From assembly GCA_020631735.1 (NCBI GenBank), contig CM036199.1, positions 16,088,834 to 16,152,833 of the forward strand: a stretch of 64,000 bases of DNA, given 5' to 3'. The notes beneath the pieces are model-generated. The model searched no databases, was not told the DNA's origin, and saw only the letters and a list, made by a program, of their open reading frames with translations. This document shows, one piece after another, positions 1-10,668 of this stretch. Every line of letters starts with the position of its first letter. Within the stretch, counting starts at the first letter, position 1. The stretch is from Saccharum officinarum (Eukaryota; Streptophyta; Magnoliopsida; Poales; Poaceae). The translations under genes were made by a program, and so were the position numbers.

Positions 1-567
1 GTTTGCCCCTCTTGATAGTACGTCCATCTATCCTAAACCTAGTCATCAACTTCTCTACACGCCTATGACCGGTGAAATGGAAATACCCTAGGTTATACCT
101 TTGCCTTGCGCATTCTACTCCATCTCCTCCGATGTTTATGCAACACATGCACCAACCATATCACAAATGATATAATCCACTTCATATCATCATGTGACCT
201 TGGTCCATTGATCTTGACCTCACTTGCTCTTCACCGTTGCGCCGGTTCATCGGCGCCAAGTCTTGCTCAAGCTTCACCGCCTCACGGTTCATCGCTCCAA
301 AGCCTCCGACTGGCCCTTCACACTTACAACCGGTCCGTCAAGCCAAGCCTCATCTTGATCTTCGCCACCTTGGACACATGACTCCATGTCATGTCTCATA
401 TGCAATGCGCTCCTCCATGACACCATCACCTGTAAACTAATCTCCTGTGTATCTCACATTAAACACAATTAATCCACCTAAGGTTGTCACTCAATTACCA
501 AAACCAAACAAGGACCTTTTAGGTGCGAACAAGAAAGTGAGGTAGTACATAGGTACATAGCTCAAGT
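1..567. other. unclassified repeat-like intergenic DNA
   Basis: No gene is recognisable here. The short open frames have no family-like composition and no start context. The sequence reads like the tail of an old, decayed retrotransposon, but I find neither LTR ends nor a primer-binding site to prove it. Confidence 0.3.
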
Positions 568-1408
568 GCTCAAGATGAATATATCTAGGGAGCCCATATT
601 CATATGGGCCAACTCCCTTAAAAGGCCCAATAGGGGGTTGGTGTAATGTCATGTGAATTCCATCTCCATCAAAAAGGCGATCTTGAAATGTCAAGCATGA
701 GGGCAAGGAACTCTACAAAACCTTCAACAAAGAACCAACAAAGAAAGCTGGCAGAGGTCCAACTTTTTTCAAAAAAAGCTCCAAACCTTCAACTATTACA
801 AAAAACTCTACAAAACCACCAAAGAACCAAAAAACCTTTGGGCCTTCTCCAGTGCACTATGAAGATCTTTTCTATCAGTTCAATGTAATTGTCTTGTTTA
901 ACTTCGTTTATACCTTATAAAAAACTAGAACCACTGAAGCCTTTCCAAACCTTATGCAAAGTTTACAAAGCTACGAATCTTTTGCCAAACCTTCAAACTT
1001 TTTTTAAAAAGTAAAAAAAACAAACTGCTCCCAAACCTTCGGCGCAACACTTGAGCTTCGAATTCAAAATCTTCGTGCCTCTTTAAGAGCATATCGATTT
1101 GCTAACTAGCAAACCTTGCAAAGATTTATGTCCAACATCATCTTTTAGCGCTTGATATGCAAAGGCAGGTTATCCTCCAACAAACAACACTGGGCTTATT
1201 TCTCGTCAAAGGTTTCAACATTATTTTAGGTCCAAAGCTGCCGACCTTCGATTGCTCAAGATGAATACTGTTGGAGGAGCCCATATTCATATCGGCCAAC
1301 TCCCCTTAGGCCTTTGATGTAGTGTCTTATGAATTCCAACCCCACCAAGGTGGTGATTGTAAAATGTCATTGTCTATATAAATGCCATGAGCGTGAGGGC
1401 AAGGAACT
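568..1408. repeat. direct repeat pair, LTR-promoter-like
   Basis: Two related stretches lie in the same orientation at 568-712 and 1254-1408. Both start with GCTCAAGATGAAT, share GAGCCCATATTCATAT, GGCCAACTCCC and ATGAATTCC, and end with GAGGGCAAGGAACT. They differ by many substitutions and small indels, so the duplication is old. The spacing of about 690 bases and the TATA-like sequence in copy 2 suggest two relics of one LTR or promoter segment. No TSD or internal domain supports a firm element call. Confidence 0.5.
1375..1382 (+). promoter_or_regulatory. TATA-like box in second direct-repeat copy
   Basis: TATATAAA lies about 13 bases before the shared end motif of the repeat copy at 1254-1408. 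Copy 1 lacks it. It may be a decayed LTR promoter, and no downstream gene is visible. Confidence 0.25.
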
Positions 1409-1790
1409 ATCCTCTAACTCATTTGCAAATCCTAATCACCAACTCTCCTCTCTCTCTACCCCTTAACCTATTCGGAACACAAGTTTCCAACAAATACTAT
1501 CTTGTTTCAACTATGTTAGTTTCAGTTAATAATTGTTCAATTCCTCAGTGTAATCGAGAAATTCGTCTCAAGAGAAGTTAAATGGTTGACATCTTTATGC
1601 ATTGAAGAGCAACTTTATTCAATCTAATATGCATAATAAATTGGTGTATAAAAATCCTATTGTATATATTTCATGCATTTGTTGATAATATTATTATATA
1701 AATATGAGTATTACTGATTTGATACTTATAATAAGGAGCCTCGATTTTAGAGTATCGCTTTAGGTCTAAAAAACTCAGGACCGGGACAAT
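1409..1790. other. AT-rich spacer, nothing recognised
   Basis: A CT-rich stretch near 1450-1475 is followed by AT-rich DNA. I see no ORF of coding character, RNA gene or element boundary. Confidence 0.3.
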
Positions 1791-1792
1791 TT

Positions 1793-2140
1793 TATGTTAC
1801 TGCACGGAAGGGCCCATTTTGCCCTCCTCACGAGCGGTGCTGGCGGCGGTGCGTGGCCCTGTGGGCACGGACAGTCGAAGCGCCGGGGCAAGGTGGTGCG
1901 GGCCGAGGACACGAGCACGGGCATGGTGGTGCTAGGACTGGCTGGAGGCATCGCATCGTGCACGGGCGGAGGGCCAGTTGCTAGAATGTGGGTGGAGGCA
2001 TCGCATCGCGGACGGGCGGATGGGCCAGGGGGCGGACGGGCCAGGGGAGCAGTGGCGGATGGGCCAGGGCACGGACGGGCGGAGGGGTCAGGGGAGCAGT
2101 GGCGCTAGCGCGTGGGTGGCGGTGTCGGGTCGCAAATTGG
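1793..2140. repeat. GC-rich island with imperfect minisatellite
   Basis: A sharply GC-rich block lies in AT-rich DNA. Units of about 50 bases starting TGGAGGCATCGCATCG recur at about 1943 and 1993. GACGGGC, GGGCCAGGG and GGGGAGCAGTGGCG recur through 2104. Open frames on both strands here follow from the base composition and repeats and are not called as genes. Confidence 0.5.
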
Positions 2141-3254
2141 CAGTGGTGGTATCGGATGCTAGGAACAAAGAGATACGGCGAGTGCCGAGGAAATAAAAAA
2201 CGACACAGTAAGAAATACCGATACGGACTCACGGGCTTCATATCTAACTGACAAAGAAAAATGAAATAAATAGAAATGAGAAAAAATAAATAAAAATATA
2301 TTTTAGAGATTTCATCATTTTTATTGAGAAGCTATTTTACCAAATATTTTCTAAAACAGCTTCAGCAACACCAGTAGAGCTGTTGGAGTGCAAGCCTCTC
2401 TTCCCCACTGCTGTGGTGGTGTGTCATGCCACATCAGTAAAAATGACATAATGTAGCGCATCTACTGTTTTCAATAGGGATGGCAACAAGGATTTGAGTC
2501 AGGTGGAGTCTCCGTAGACCTAGACCTGAAACCCAAATTCAGAATTTGAAACCGTACCGAACACCGATTCAGGTGAAAATCCACTGCCCCCCCCAAAAAA
2601 ACTTGTTGGATCCCCGAAACCTGATTAGTTCCTCGAAACCCGAAGCTCACCACCGTATGACAATACAACAAAAGACTAATTAAGTTTTGTAGTTAGGTGA
2701 TGAATCTATAATTACATGATATGAAATTGATGAATTAGATATGTTTGGTATTATTTGTGACAATGAACTGGTTATATTTGATGAACTGTTTATGTTTGAA
2801 TTTGTTCCATGAATCGTGATGATGAACTGTACTAGTTGTGATGATGAACCATACATCATGATCTAGCTCACGCCAGATTCATAAATAATTATATATGTTG
2901 ATTCATAATTATAAGTTAATATCTAGTTACTATTTGAAATTTCACTATATTTCTTTATGATGAATTCAAGACAATGACCAAATGATGAGTAGTGCACATG
3001 AAATTGGTTAGCACGGCTAGCATGACATGCTTTCATATTCAAATAAATATGTACACCAATACATGTTTTGTACAATACGTTCATAATAATGATAACCTAT
3101 CAATGATGACCTAGGTAGATTAACAATTATAGATGAAACAGTGAATTGTATCTCCATTTATTTTCTCTGGCTACCAGATTCATCCTATCCCATCCTATAC
3201 TATCCCACCAACCTAGGGCTACAAACGGGTTTGTTCGTAAATCTACAAATAGAC
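2141..3254. other. AT-rich intergenic DNA, no gene seen
   Basis: This is low-complexity AT-rich DNA with scattered GATGAACTG-like words around 2765-2850 and a C-run/A-run near 2587-2600. No coding frame, RNA gene or clear terminal repeat was found. Confidence 0.3.
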
Positions 3255-3257
3255 TTA

Positions 3258-3443
3258 TACCCTGTTTGGAAGGTCTCCCAACGTCTCCGACTCCTCCAAC
3301 TCTTGCAATGTTAAAAGCAATGTTCATCAAAACTTTTTTTTCTCTCTCTCTCTCCAAATAAATTAGGAGTCGGAGAAGCTAGTATTTTTTGGTCCTCCTC
3401 CGGTACGGGGCTGAAGGCGAAAGGAGCTTGGCCAAATAGGCAC
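3258..3443. mobile_element. Tourist-like MITE (PIF/Harbinger type)
   Basis: The ends form an imperfect terminal inverted repeat (TACCCTGTTTGG at left; the right end reads GTGCCTATTTGG on the other strand). They are flanked by TTA at 3255-3257 and 3444-3446, the 3-bp duplication expected for PIF/Harbinger elements. The element is 186 bp and non-coding, with a CT microsatellite inside. It would depend on a transposase supplied elsewhere. Confidence 0.55.
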
Positions 3444-3523
3444 TTAATTTTATGGATTATCCACATAACTCGCAAAAATTAAACCTATTTACCGGTTCAC
3501 AAACAAATCCAACACCAACTTGA

Positions 3524-3808
3524 GAGCATATACAAGAGTTTTTCTTAAACTCGTTCTCTAAATCATCGTTTTGAGAGGCATTTTGATAAAATTGCTCTCT
3601 ATATCTTTCTACCTTCCAGCAATTTTTCTATATCTTGTATGCACTCTAGAGATCCAACCCCGCTCTCCATCTTTAGCTAACGAGGAATCCAGAAGATAGG
3701 ATGACAATATTTGGAGATCTAATTAAAGAAATTGTTAGAGAGTATTTTATTATCAAAATCTCTATTTTTGTTAATTAGGAGGCATATAAGAGACTCTTGG
3801 AGTTGCTC
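3524..3808. mobile_element. unclassified MITE, copy 1
   Basis: The left end GAGCATATACAAGAGT and the right end ACTCTTGGAGTTGCTC are imperfect inverted repeats. The inside (TAAATCATCG, CTATATCT, GATCTAATTAAAGA) recurs at 4090-4330, so this is a repeated unit. It has no coding capacity. The superfamily is not clear because no convincing TSD was seen. Confidence 0.5.
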
Positions 3809-3810
3809 AG

Positions 3811-4338
3811 ATCCATGCTTAAGAGTATTTCTAAAATTAGGCCTTGTTCACTTCCCCATCCCAACCCAAAATATTTCCTCTTCCACCCATCACATTAAAT
3901 CTTTCAACGCATACATGGAGCATTAAATATAGGTAAAAAAGATAACTAATTGCATAGTTTGTCTGTAAATGTCGAGACGAATCTTTTGAGCCTAGTTAGT
4001 CTATGATTGGACAAATTTTGCCAAATAACAACGAAAGATGCTACAGTAACTTTCACCTACTTTTCGCGAAGTGAACACACCCTTACTCTGTAAATCATCG
4101 TTTAGAGTTATTTAAGTAAAAATAGCTTTCTATATCTCTGTACCCTTTAATATTTTTTTTATATCTCATGTGCATTTTAGAGAACCATTCTCGCTGTCCA
4201 TCTTTGACTAGTGAGAAATGCAGAATAGAGGATGTCAATATTTAAAGATCTAATTAAAGAGATTGAATTTTTTTCAATCAAAATCTCTACTCGTGTGAAT
4301 TAAGAACCGTCTTTCGAAAATGCTCCTAGAGTTGTGCT
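3811..4338. mobile_element. unclassified MITE, copy 2, split by a Tourist element
   Basis: This is a second copy of the 3524-3808 repeat. It matches in TAAATCATCG, the CTATATCT region and GATCTAATTAAAGAGATT, and ends near ATGCTCCTAGAGTTGTGC. It is interrupted at 3840-4082 by a Tourist-like MITE. Removing that insert and one TTA restores alignment with copy 1. Confidence 0.5.
3840..4082. mobile_element. Tourist-like MITE inserted in another MITE
   Basis: The left end GGCCTTGTTCACTTC and the right end GAAGTGAACACACCC form a terminal inverted repeat. TTA flanks both sides (3837-3839 and 4083-4085). The interior contains GAGACGAATCTTTTGAGCC and GCTACAGTAAC, words I recognise from abundant grass MITEs. 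It is non-coding. Confidence 0.65.
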
Positions 4339-4650
4339 AACAGCCTGGCCCCACGTGGGCCCAAGCTGTCATTGGTTGTGCGTAGCTTGCGTACAAAGAG
4401 AGCCTGCGAGGCTGCCACGGCCGATGGCCGCAGCCCGCAGCGCACCCCGTCTAGAGCGGGATTTTTTTATTTTTAATCCGTTTTTATTCAATATTTTAAT
4501 ATTAATTGCTTCTAAAAAATTTTTTGTGGATCTGATTTTTTTTGTCACGCAAGTCCCGCTGGCGCGACCAAATAACGTTGTCACGCCATATGCATTGGCG
4601 CGGCAACATCTGTCAGGTGAGACGGCATTTTCGATGTGGAAAACCTTGTT
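4339..4650. other. GC-rich patch and GTCACGC-type short repeats
   Basis: A GC-rich patch (4345-4455) is followed by AT-rich DNA and then by repeats of GTCACGC and GGCGCGAC-like words (from about 4555). The same words close the far side of the foldback element near 9175-9229, so this may be a subterminal region of that element. No gene is seen. Confidence 0.35.
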
Positions 4651-5400
4651 GCTCCACTCCCGCTCGCGTGACAATATTGTTCTGTCACGCCACCGGGAGT
4701 GACGTGACAAGGCTAAAATTTGAAAAATCATAACTCTTTAATACGACTTCGGATGAAGATGAACTTTATATAAAAATTGTAGCTCTAAATGAGATTTATA
4801 ACTTTTAGTTTTGAGTTTTTTCATTTGAGAACGTTAAGATGCTCAAAACATAATATAAAATTTTAGGACCATAATAATCGCGTACTAGTGCTGGTTACGT
4901 TAGAAAAATAATATCTTTTTTATGTTGTCAAATGAAGTATTTTTTATATCAAAGTTGTAGCTCTTAACTAGATCTACAACTTTATAGTTTTCAGTTTTTA
5001 CATTTGAGGTCGTTAAGATGCACAAAAAAAATAATATAAAATTTCAGCAGCTTAATAGTCGCATACTAGCGTTTGTCGCATTAGAAAAATAATATCGTTT
5101 TTTATGAGGTCAAATGTAGATACATTTTATATCAAAGTTGTAGCTCTTAATGAGATCTACAAGTTTTATTTAAAAAGCATTTTATGCGACATCAAATAAG
5201 AAATATATGATTTTTCTAAAAAGATAAGCTGTGAAACATGATTAATATGCTATTAAATTTTGTATTGTTTTTTTGATCTTAACTATCTCAAATGAAAGAC
5301 CTCAAAATTAAAAAGTTGTTGATCTCATAGGTAGCTACAACTTAGTATAAAAAGGTATATTTATTTGACACCAAACATAAAAAATATAATTTTAGTAAAG
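4651..5400. repeat. left arm of a foldback-like element
   Basis: From ACTCCCGCTCGCGTGAC on, this arm matches the reverse complement of 8935-9229, including ATTGTTCTGTC, AAAAATCATAACTCTTTAATA and GATGAAGATGAA. Inside it a module of about 160-170 bases, built round GTAGCTCT and GAGATCTACAACTTT, is repeated in the same direction near 4785, 4965 and 5140. It is then met in the opposite direction near 5320. There is no coding sequence. The arrangement resembles foldback or long-TIR non-autonomous DNA elements. Confidence 0.55.
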
Positions 5401-5417
5401 TGATAAGACCTGGTGCA
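5401..5417. repeat. left target-site duplication of the LINE
   Basis: This 17-base sequence is repeated exactly at 8791-8807, on both sides of the LINE. It shows insertion by target-primed reverse transcription into the foldback repeat. The first one or two bases could instead belong to the TTG tail. Confidence 0.9.
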
Positions 5418-5425
5418 ACTCCGCC

Positions 5426-5464
5426 TATGTTGACCGGAAGACTTTCTTAAGTCGTCTCAACATA
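5426..5464 (+). promoter_or_regulatory. hairpin in the LINE 5' leader
   Basis: ATGTTGA and TCAACAT form a perfect 7-bp inverted repeat around a CTTAAG-containing loop, close to the first transcribed base of the LINE. A role in transcript structure or initiation is only a guess. Confidence 0.35.
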
Positions 5465-5540
5465 GCCGGTCCCAAGCCCGGGTAAAGGAGGAGGGTGTGT
5501 TAAGGTCTGGCAAACCAACAGTAAAAAAACAGCCACTCTC

Positions 5541-8500
5541 ATGGATTTGAAACCCACAAGAGATTCGTTGGGGCGTAACCCTCTTAGCGACGCGCTACAT
5601 CGGAACCCGGGTGTGGTGTTAAATGGGCAAGGGCCGGGTCGTCATCCCCTTAGTGGCGCGTCGTATCGTGACCCGGGTACGATGAAAAATGAGCAAGGGT
5701 CGGGCCGTCGCAACCTTAGTGGCGCGCTACATCTACGCCCGGGTGTAGTGAAAAATGAGCAAGGGTCTTCGCACTTCCCTCGACGGGTGCGAAGGGTAAG
5801 GAAGCTAGCCGAGCCAACTAGGATTCGTCTAGGTAGCTGGAATGTAGGGTCCCTAACGGGTAAGCTAAGAGAGCTAGTCGATGCAGCAATTAGAAGGCGT
5901 GTAAATATTCTATGCGTTCAGGAGACTAAATGGAAGGGCCAGAAGGCGAAGAAGGTAGAGGATACTGGCTTCAAACTTTGGTACACGGGGACAACATCGG
6001 TTAGGAATGGTGTAGGCATCTTGATCGATAGGAGCCTTAAGGATGGAGTCGTTGATGTTAGGAGGCAAGGCGACCGGATTATCTTGGTCAAGCTGCTAGT
6101 TGGAGATTCGGCTCTGAATGTGATCAGTGCCTATGCCCCTCAGGTAGGTCTTAGCGAGGGCACCAAGAGGCAGTTTTGGGAAGATCTTGATAGCATGGTT
6201 AGTACCGTGCCTATCAGCGAGAAACTCTTTATAGGAGGAGACCTCAACGGCCATGTTGGTGCGACTAATGTAGGTTTCGAGCGGGTGCACGGGGGGTTCG
6301 GGTATGGTAGTAGGAATCAAGAGGGGGAGGATGTTTTGAACTTCACACTGGCCTATGACTTGTTGATAGCGAACACCCTCTTTAGGAAGAGGGAATCTCA
6401 TCTAGTAACCTTTCGTAGTGGACAACACTCGAGCCAGATCGACTTTATCCTTGCAAGGAGGGAGGATAGACGTGCTTGCTTTGATTGTAAGGTGTTACCT
6501 GGGGAGTGTGTTGTCCCTCAACATAAGCTTGTGGTGGCGGACTTTCGCTTTTGGGTACGTGTCCACCGGGACAAACGGGCCAAGATTGCGAGAACGAAGT
6601 GGTGGAAGCTTAGAGGGGAAGCAGCGCAAACGTTTAAGGAGAGGATGCTAGACGAGGGACCTTGGGAAGAAGGAGAAGATGCCGACGACATGTGGCTAAA
6701 GATGGCAACATGTGTTCGGAAGGTGGCTTCGGAAGTGTTTGGCGTGAGTAGGGGAGGCAAACGGGAAGCGAAAGACACATGGTGGTGGAATGACGAGGTG
6801 CAAAGGGCTATTAGGGAGAAGAAGGAGTGTTTCAAGCGTCTCCACCATGACAAGAGTGTAGCCAACATTGAGGGCTATAAAATAGCGAAGAGGGTTGCAA
6901 AGCGAGCTGTGAGTGTAGCAAAAGGTCAGGCGTATGATGGCCTTTATCAGCGGCTAGGCACGAAGGAAGGGGAGAAGGACATTTATAGGATGGCTAGAAT
7001 CCGCGAGAGGAAGACAAGGGACATCAATCAAATAAAATGCATCAAGGATGGGACAGATCGACTTCTGGTGAAGGATGAGGAGATCAAGGACAGATGGAGA
7101 GAGTACTTCGACAAGCTGTTTAATGGGGAGAATGAGGGTCCTGCCCTTGAGTTGGACGACTCATTTGACGATACCAACAGACGCTTTGTGAGGAGAATTC
7201 AGGAGGCAGAGATCGGAGAGGCTTTGAAGAGGATGAAGGGAGGTAAAGCGATGGGCCCTGATGGTATCCCCATTGAGGTGTGGAGATACCTAGGCGCCAG
7301 AGCGATAGTATGGTTAACTAAGCTTTTTAACCTTATTTTTCGGTCAAACAAGATGCCTGAAGAATGGAGGAGAAGTATATTAGTACCTATCTTCAAGAAC
7401 AAGGGAGATGTTCAAAGTTGTACTAACTACCGTGGGATTAAGTTGATGAGTCATATGATGAAGCTCTGGGAGAGGGTTATCGAGCATCGCCTAAGGAGAG
7501 TGACACATGTGACCCAAAATCAGTTTGGGTTCATGCCTGGTAGGTCGACCATGGAGGCGATTTTCTTATTACGACAATTGATGGAGAGATATAGGGAGCA
7601 GAAGAAGGACTTGCACATGGTCTTTATTGACCTCGAGAAGGCATATGACAAAGTACCGAGAAATGTCATGTGGTGGGCCTTGGAAAAGCACAAAGTCCCA
7701 ACTAAGTACGTTACCCTCATCAAGGATATGTACAGGGATGTGGTGACGTTTGTCCGAACATGTGATGGCGACACCAGTGACTTTCTAATTAAAATAGGAC
7801 TGCATCAGGGGTCAGCTTTGAGCCCTTATTTATTTGCTTTGGTGATGGATGAGGTCATAAGGGACATACAAGGTGATATCCCTTGGTGTATGCTCTTTGC
7901 TGATGATGTGGTGCTAGTTGACGACAGTAGGGCGGGAGTTAATAGGAAGTTAGAACTATGGAGGCACACGTTAGAGTCGAAAGGGTTCAGACTTAGTAGG
8001 ACTAAGACCGAGTATATGAGGTGCGATTTCAGCGCGACTAGGCACGAGGAGGGAGACGTTAGCCTCGATGGGCAAGTGGTGGCCAAGAAGGATACTTTTC
8101 GGTATTTAGGGTCGATGCTACAAAAGGATGGAGACATTGATGAAGATGTTAGGCATAGAATTTCAGCCGGCTGGTTGAAATGGCGTCAAGCTTCTGGCGT
8201 TCTCTGTGACAAAAGGGTGCCTCAGAAGCTGAAAGGTAAGTTCTATAGGACGGCGATTCGTCCGGCGATGTTATATGGTGCTGAGTGTTGGCCTACAAAA
8301 AGGCGACATGTCCAGCAATTGAGTGTAGCGGAGATGCGTATGTTGCGTTGGTGTTGTGGGCACACAAGGAGGGATAGAGTACGGAACGACGATATTCGGG
8401 ATAGGGTTGGGGTGGCACCAATTGAGGAGAAATTGATTCAACATCGGTTGAGATGGTTTGGACATGTCCAACGGAGGCCTCCTGAGGCGCCGGTGCGTAG

Positions 8501-8663
8501 TGGAGTTCTAAAGCGGGCCGATAATGTAAAGAGCGGTAGAGGTCGACCTAAATTAACTTGGGACGAGTCCGTTAAGAGAGATCTTAAGGAGTGGAATATC
8601 CCCAAGGATTTAGCTATGGACAGGAGCGCTTGGAGATTAGCAATCAACGTGCCTGAACCGTGA
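5541..8663 (+). CDS. LINE endonuclease-reverse transcriptase polyprotein
   Basis: A 1040-residue protein nicks genomic DNA and reverse transcribes its own RNA at the nick. Residues 10-77 hold three imperfect 22-23-residue repeats (GRNPLS, GRHPLS and GRRNLS types). The AP-like endonuclease runs from about residue 95, with SWN at 99-101, QETKW at 127-131, GGDLNG near 233 and SQIDFIL near 298. [10 protein letters not shown] closes the domain. The reverse transcriptase follows, with the KAMGPDGIP segment near 570, LHQGSALSP near 757 and the catalytic FADD near 785. The C-terminal region contains [11 protein letters not shown]. No frameshift or stop is seen. The ATG at 5541 is the first long-frame start after the leader. 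Plant relatives are sometimes mislabelled as craniofacial development proteins. All key catalytic motifs look present, so it may be active. Confidence 0.93.
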   Translation: MDLKPTRDSLGRNPLSDALHRNPGVVLNGQGPGRHPLSGASYRDPGTMKNEQGSGRRNLSGALHLRPGVVKNEQGSSHFPRRVRRVRKLAEPTRIRLGSWNVGSLTGKLRELVDAAIRRRVNILCVQETKWKGQKAKKVEDTGFKLWYTGTTSVRNGVGILIDRSLKDGVVDVRRQGDRIILVKLLVGDSALNVISAYAPQVGLSEGTKRQFWEDLDSMVSTVPISEKLFIGGDLNGHVGATNVGFERVHGGFGYGSRNQEGEDVLNFTLAYDLLIANTLFRKRESHLVTFRSGQHSSQIDFILARREDRRACFDCKVLPGECVVPQHKLVVADFRFWVRVHRDKRAKIARTKWWKLRGEAAQTFKERMLDEGPWEEGEDADDMWLKMATCVRKVASEVFGVSRGGKREAKDTWWWNDEVQRAIREKKECFKRLHHDKSVANIEGYKIAKRVAKRAVSVAKGQAYDGLYQRLGTKEGEKDIYRMARIRERKTRDINQIKCIKDGTDRLLVKDEEIKDRWREYFDKLFNGENEGPALELDDSFDDTNRRFVRRIQEAEIGEALKRMKGGKAMGPDGIPIEVWRYLGARAIVWLTKLFNLIFRSNKMPEEWRRSILVPIFKNKGDVQSCTNYRGIKLMSHMMKLWERVIEHRLRRVTHVTQNQFGFMPGRSTMEAIFLLRQLMERYREQKKDLHMVFIDLEKAYDKVPRNVMWWALEKHKVPTKYVTLIKDMYRDVVTFVRTCDGDTSDFLIKIGLHQGSALSPYLFALVMDEVIRDIQGDIPWCMLFADDVVLVDDSRAGVNRKLELWRHTLESKGFRLSRTKTEYMRCDFSATRHEEGDVSLDGQVVAKKDTFRYLGSMLQKDGDIDEDVRHRISAGWLKWRQASGVLCDKRVPQKLKGKFYRTAIRPAMLYGAECWPTKRRHVQQLSVAEMRMLRWCCGHTRRDRVRNDDIRDRVGVAPIEEKLIQHRLRWFGHVQRRPPEAPVRSGVLKRADNVKSGRGRPKLTWDESVKRDLKEWNIPKDLAMDRSAWRLAINVPEP

Positions 8664-8721
8664 CATCTTTTGTCTTGTGCCCTTTATGTCCCTTTATGTG
8701 TCTCCCTGTTTCTCGTCTCTT

Positions 8722-8770
8722 TTGGGTTTCATCTCTAGCCTACCCCAACTTGCTTGGGACAAAAGGCTAT
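8722..8770 (+). other. 3' terminal hairpin of the LINE
   Basis: TAGCCT and AGGCTA pair around an inner CCCAA/CTTGGG stem just before the (TTG)n tail. In RTE and many other LINEs such a 3' structure is what the reverse transcriptase recognises. That role here is inferred from position. Confidence 0.5.
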
Positions 8771-8792
8771 GTTGTTGTTGTTGTTGTTGTTG
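8771..8792 (+). repeat. (TTG)n tail of the LINE
   Basis: Seven consecutive TTG units end the element, directly followed by the right target duplication. Short tandem tails of this kind are typical of RTE-type LINEs. Confidence 0.85.
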
Positions 8793-8807
8793 ATAAGACC
8801 TGGTGCA
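8791..8807. repeat. right target-site duplication of the LINE
   Basis: Exact repeat of 5401-5417. Confidence 0.9.
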
Positions 8808-9229
8808 TAATTATTAAGCTGTTGAAATTTTATATTATTTTTTCTTGTATCTTAATGACCTCAAATGTAAAAATTGAAAACTACAAATTGTATATATAAT
8901 TGAGAGCTACAACTTTGATGTAAAAAACATCTTCATTTGATAACATATAAAATACATATTATTTTTCTAATGCGACAAGCACTAGTATGCGATTATGATG
9001 GTTCTGAAATTTTATATTAACTTTTTAAGCATCTTATTGTCCTCGAATGAGAAAACTCAAAACTAGAAAGTTGTAGATCTCGTCGAGAGCTACAATTTTC
9101 ATATAAATTTCATCTTCATCCGATGTCATATTAAAGAGTTATGATTTTTCAAAGTTTCAGTCTTGTCACGCTACTTTCTGTGACGCGACAGAACAATACT
9201 GTCACACTAGTGGGAGTGGCGTGATAAAG
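8808..9229. repeat. right arm of the foldback-like element
   Basis: This arm is the inverted counterpart of the left arm. It has modules around GAGAGCTACAACTTT (near 8910) and GTAGATCTCGTCGAGAGCTAC (near 9070), then GAGTTATGATTTTTCAAAG and the GTGACGCGACAG / GTGGGAGTGGCGTGATAAAG end. It is interrupted from its partner only by the LINE. Confidence 0.5.
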
Positions 9230-9250
9230 TTTTTCACGTCAGAAACATCG

Positions 9251-9255
9251 TCCAA
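9251..9255. repeat. candidate left target duplication of element A (TCCAA)
   Basis: These are the five bases just before the TGTAAC end of A's 3' LTR. The matching copy is not in the window because A's other end lies to the right of 64000. Confidence 0.4.
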
Positions 9256-9619
9256 TGTAACAGAACCGACCAATTATACGAGATTAAGTAAGAAAATCAT
9301 CCACCGCGCAGACGATTTAGCAAACTTAAACCCGTATAACCCGGTAGTCTGTGAAATCACGACGAATTTCAAACCAACTTACATACCAGCCAAGATCGTA
9401 ATAAGTTCAGCGGTCATCATCACAAGTTACATAAAAGTTTGCATCACAAATACATCAGAGTTTAAACATAGTTATTACAAACCAGTTTCAAGTAAAAGTA
9501 GCATAAGCATTTAGTTCAAATCACACACTCACACAGAGTTCAAAATACAGTGTCAGTTCAGGATCATCTTCCAACAAAAGCATCAGGCGAGATATAGTGA
9601 ATGACCATTGCCCATGATC

Positions 9620-9681
9620 CTAAGCTTCTCCCATCGCAGGATAAAGACAGTTGATACAGTAGTCGTAATACATCTGCCCAT
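9620..9681 (-). other. LTR-embedded peptide segment with CxNCLYPA motif, element A
   Basis: After a TTGTTGCAG acceptor-like sequence the minus strand reads GQMYYDYCINCLYPAMG and then a stop. The same peptide occurs in C's LTRs (YCSNCLYPAMG) and, diverged, in B's (FCKNCLHPAG). Several third-codon differences between A and C are silent. The function is unknown. The paired Cys residues might bind a metal. Confidence 0.45.
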
Positions 9682-10668
9682 CTGCAACAAGTGGGAACAA
9701 AGCCCTGAGTACGAGAAGGTACTCAGTTAGACTTACCCGACAGAACCAAAAATAAAAGACACCAAGTAATCATGACAGACTTTCTGGTGGGGTAGCTGAC
9801 TCATTTACAAAAAGGCATTTTTAACATTTAAAGAATCTTTCCAAAAGTTTTGCATCAGGTTAAATCTTTATTAACCTGTCAACTACATTTACACATGTAC
9901 TAGAGTAACATTTAATTAAATAGGTAATGATAACCAATGATCATTAACGACTTTAATCATGTCATATTCCATATAACTGTCCAAGTGTTCCATCAGAATT
10001 ACTACGATGAAGTCACTCAAGTCAAGTGTTCACTATCCAGTGAACGATGACGATTCGAATCGATTATTAACCAGCTAGTAATTTATTTCTCACACAAACC
10101 TCACTCACCCGCTAAAGTGTGGTGTTGGTCACCGAGTCAACCATTCAGGTAAAGTCACGAGCTTGCCAGGAACCACATGTACCCGGAGGCCGCCCGACTG
10201 CTCTTTGGCCTTATCATCGCGCCCCCGTATCCTGCCACTACTGCTCCGGTACAGTGCGTTGCGGGCAATCCACTCGGCCCGAATAATCTCCTAGCTTCGC
10301 GGTCGAAAGGTACATTATTCGGCCAGCTAAATGTAAGGCATGCGTTCAACATTACTCGAGGCCCAACAACGGTCGGTCCTTAATCGACACAGACGGAAAA
10401 CACTACAGTCCGAAACCCAGCAAGTTTTCGTCCGGTCTTAACTTCACATTAACACTTAGTTATTCTACGATGACATACTTTTCCAAACAGATCCACGTAA
10501 CCTTCTATAGCTCGCAGGTGACAGAAAATCACCCGACTTCTACCGGTCTAAGTAAGCTAAGCAATTACTTGACTACGAATAACAAGGTGTCAAGGATAGG
10601 GTGGAACGGAGTAAGCAAGGTAGAATGCAGCAACGGTTGCAAATAACTCATAAACATAATGCAGCATT

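Larger units (their letters stand above)
5418..8790 (+). mobile_element. intact RTE-type LINE
   Basis: A non-LTR retrotransposon of about 3.4 kb is bounded by a 17-bp target-site duplication (5401-5417 and 8791-8807). It has a short 5' leader of about 120 bases, one long ORF (endonuclease plus reverse transcriptase), a 3' UTR of about 110 bases with a hairpin, and a (TTG)n tail at 8771-8792 in place of poly(A). A single ORF, AP-type endonuclease, small size and a short tandem tail all fit the RTE clade. The insertion splits the foldback repeat. The intact frame and perfect TSD indicate a fairly recent insertion. Confidence 0.9.

Noticed and set aside
106..888. Short frames of 60-90 residues in the left flank as host genes
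   Set aside because: No conserved motif, start context or exon structure. Composition looks like intergenic repeat DNA.
8771..8792. (TTG)n as an ordinary microsatellite
   Set aside because: Its place between the LINE 3' hairpin and the exact target duplication marks it as the LINE's tail.
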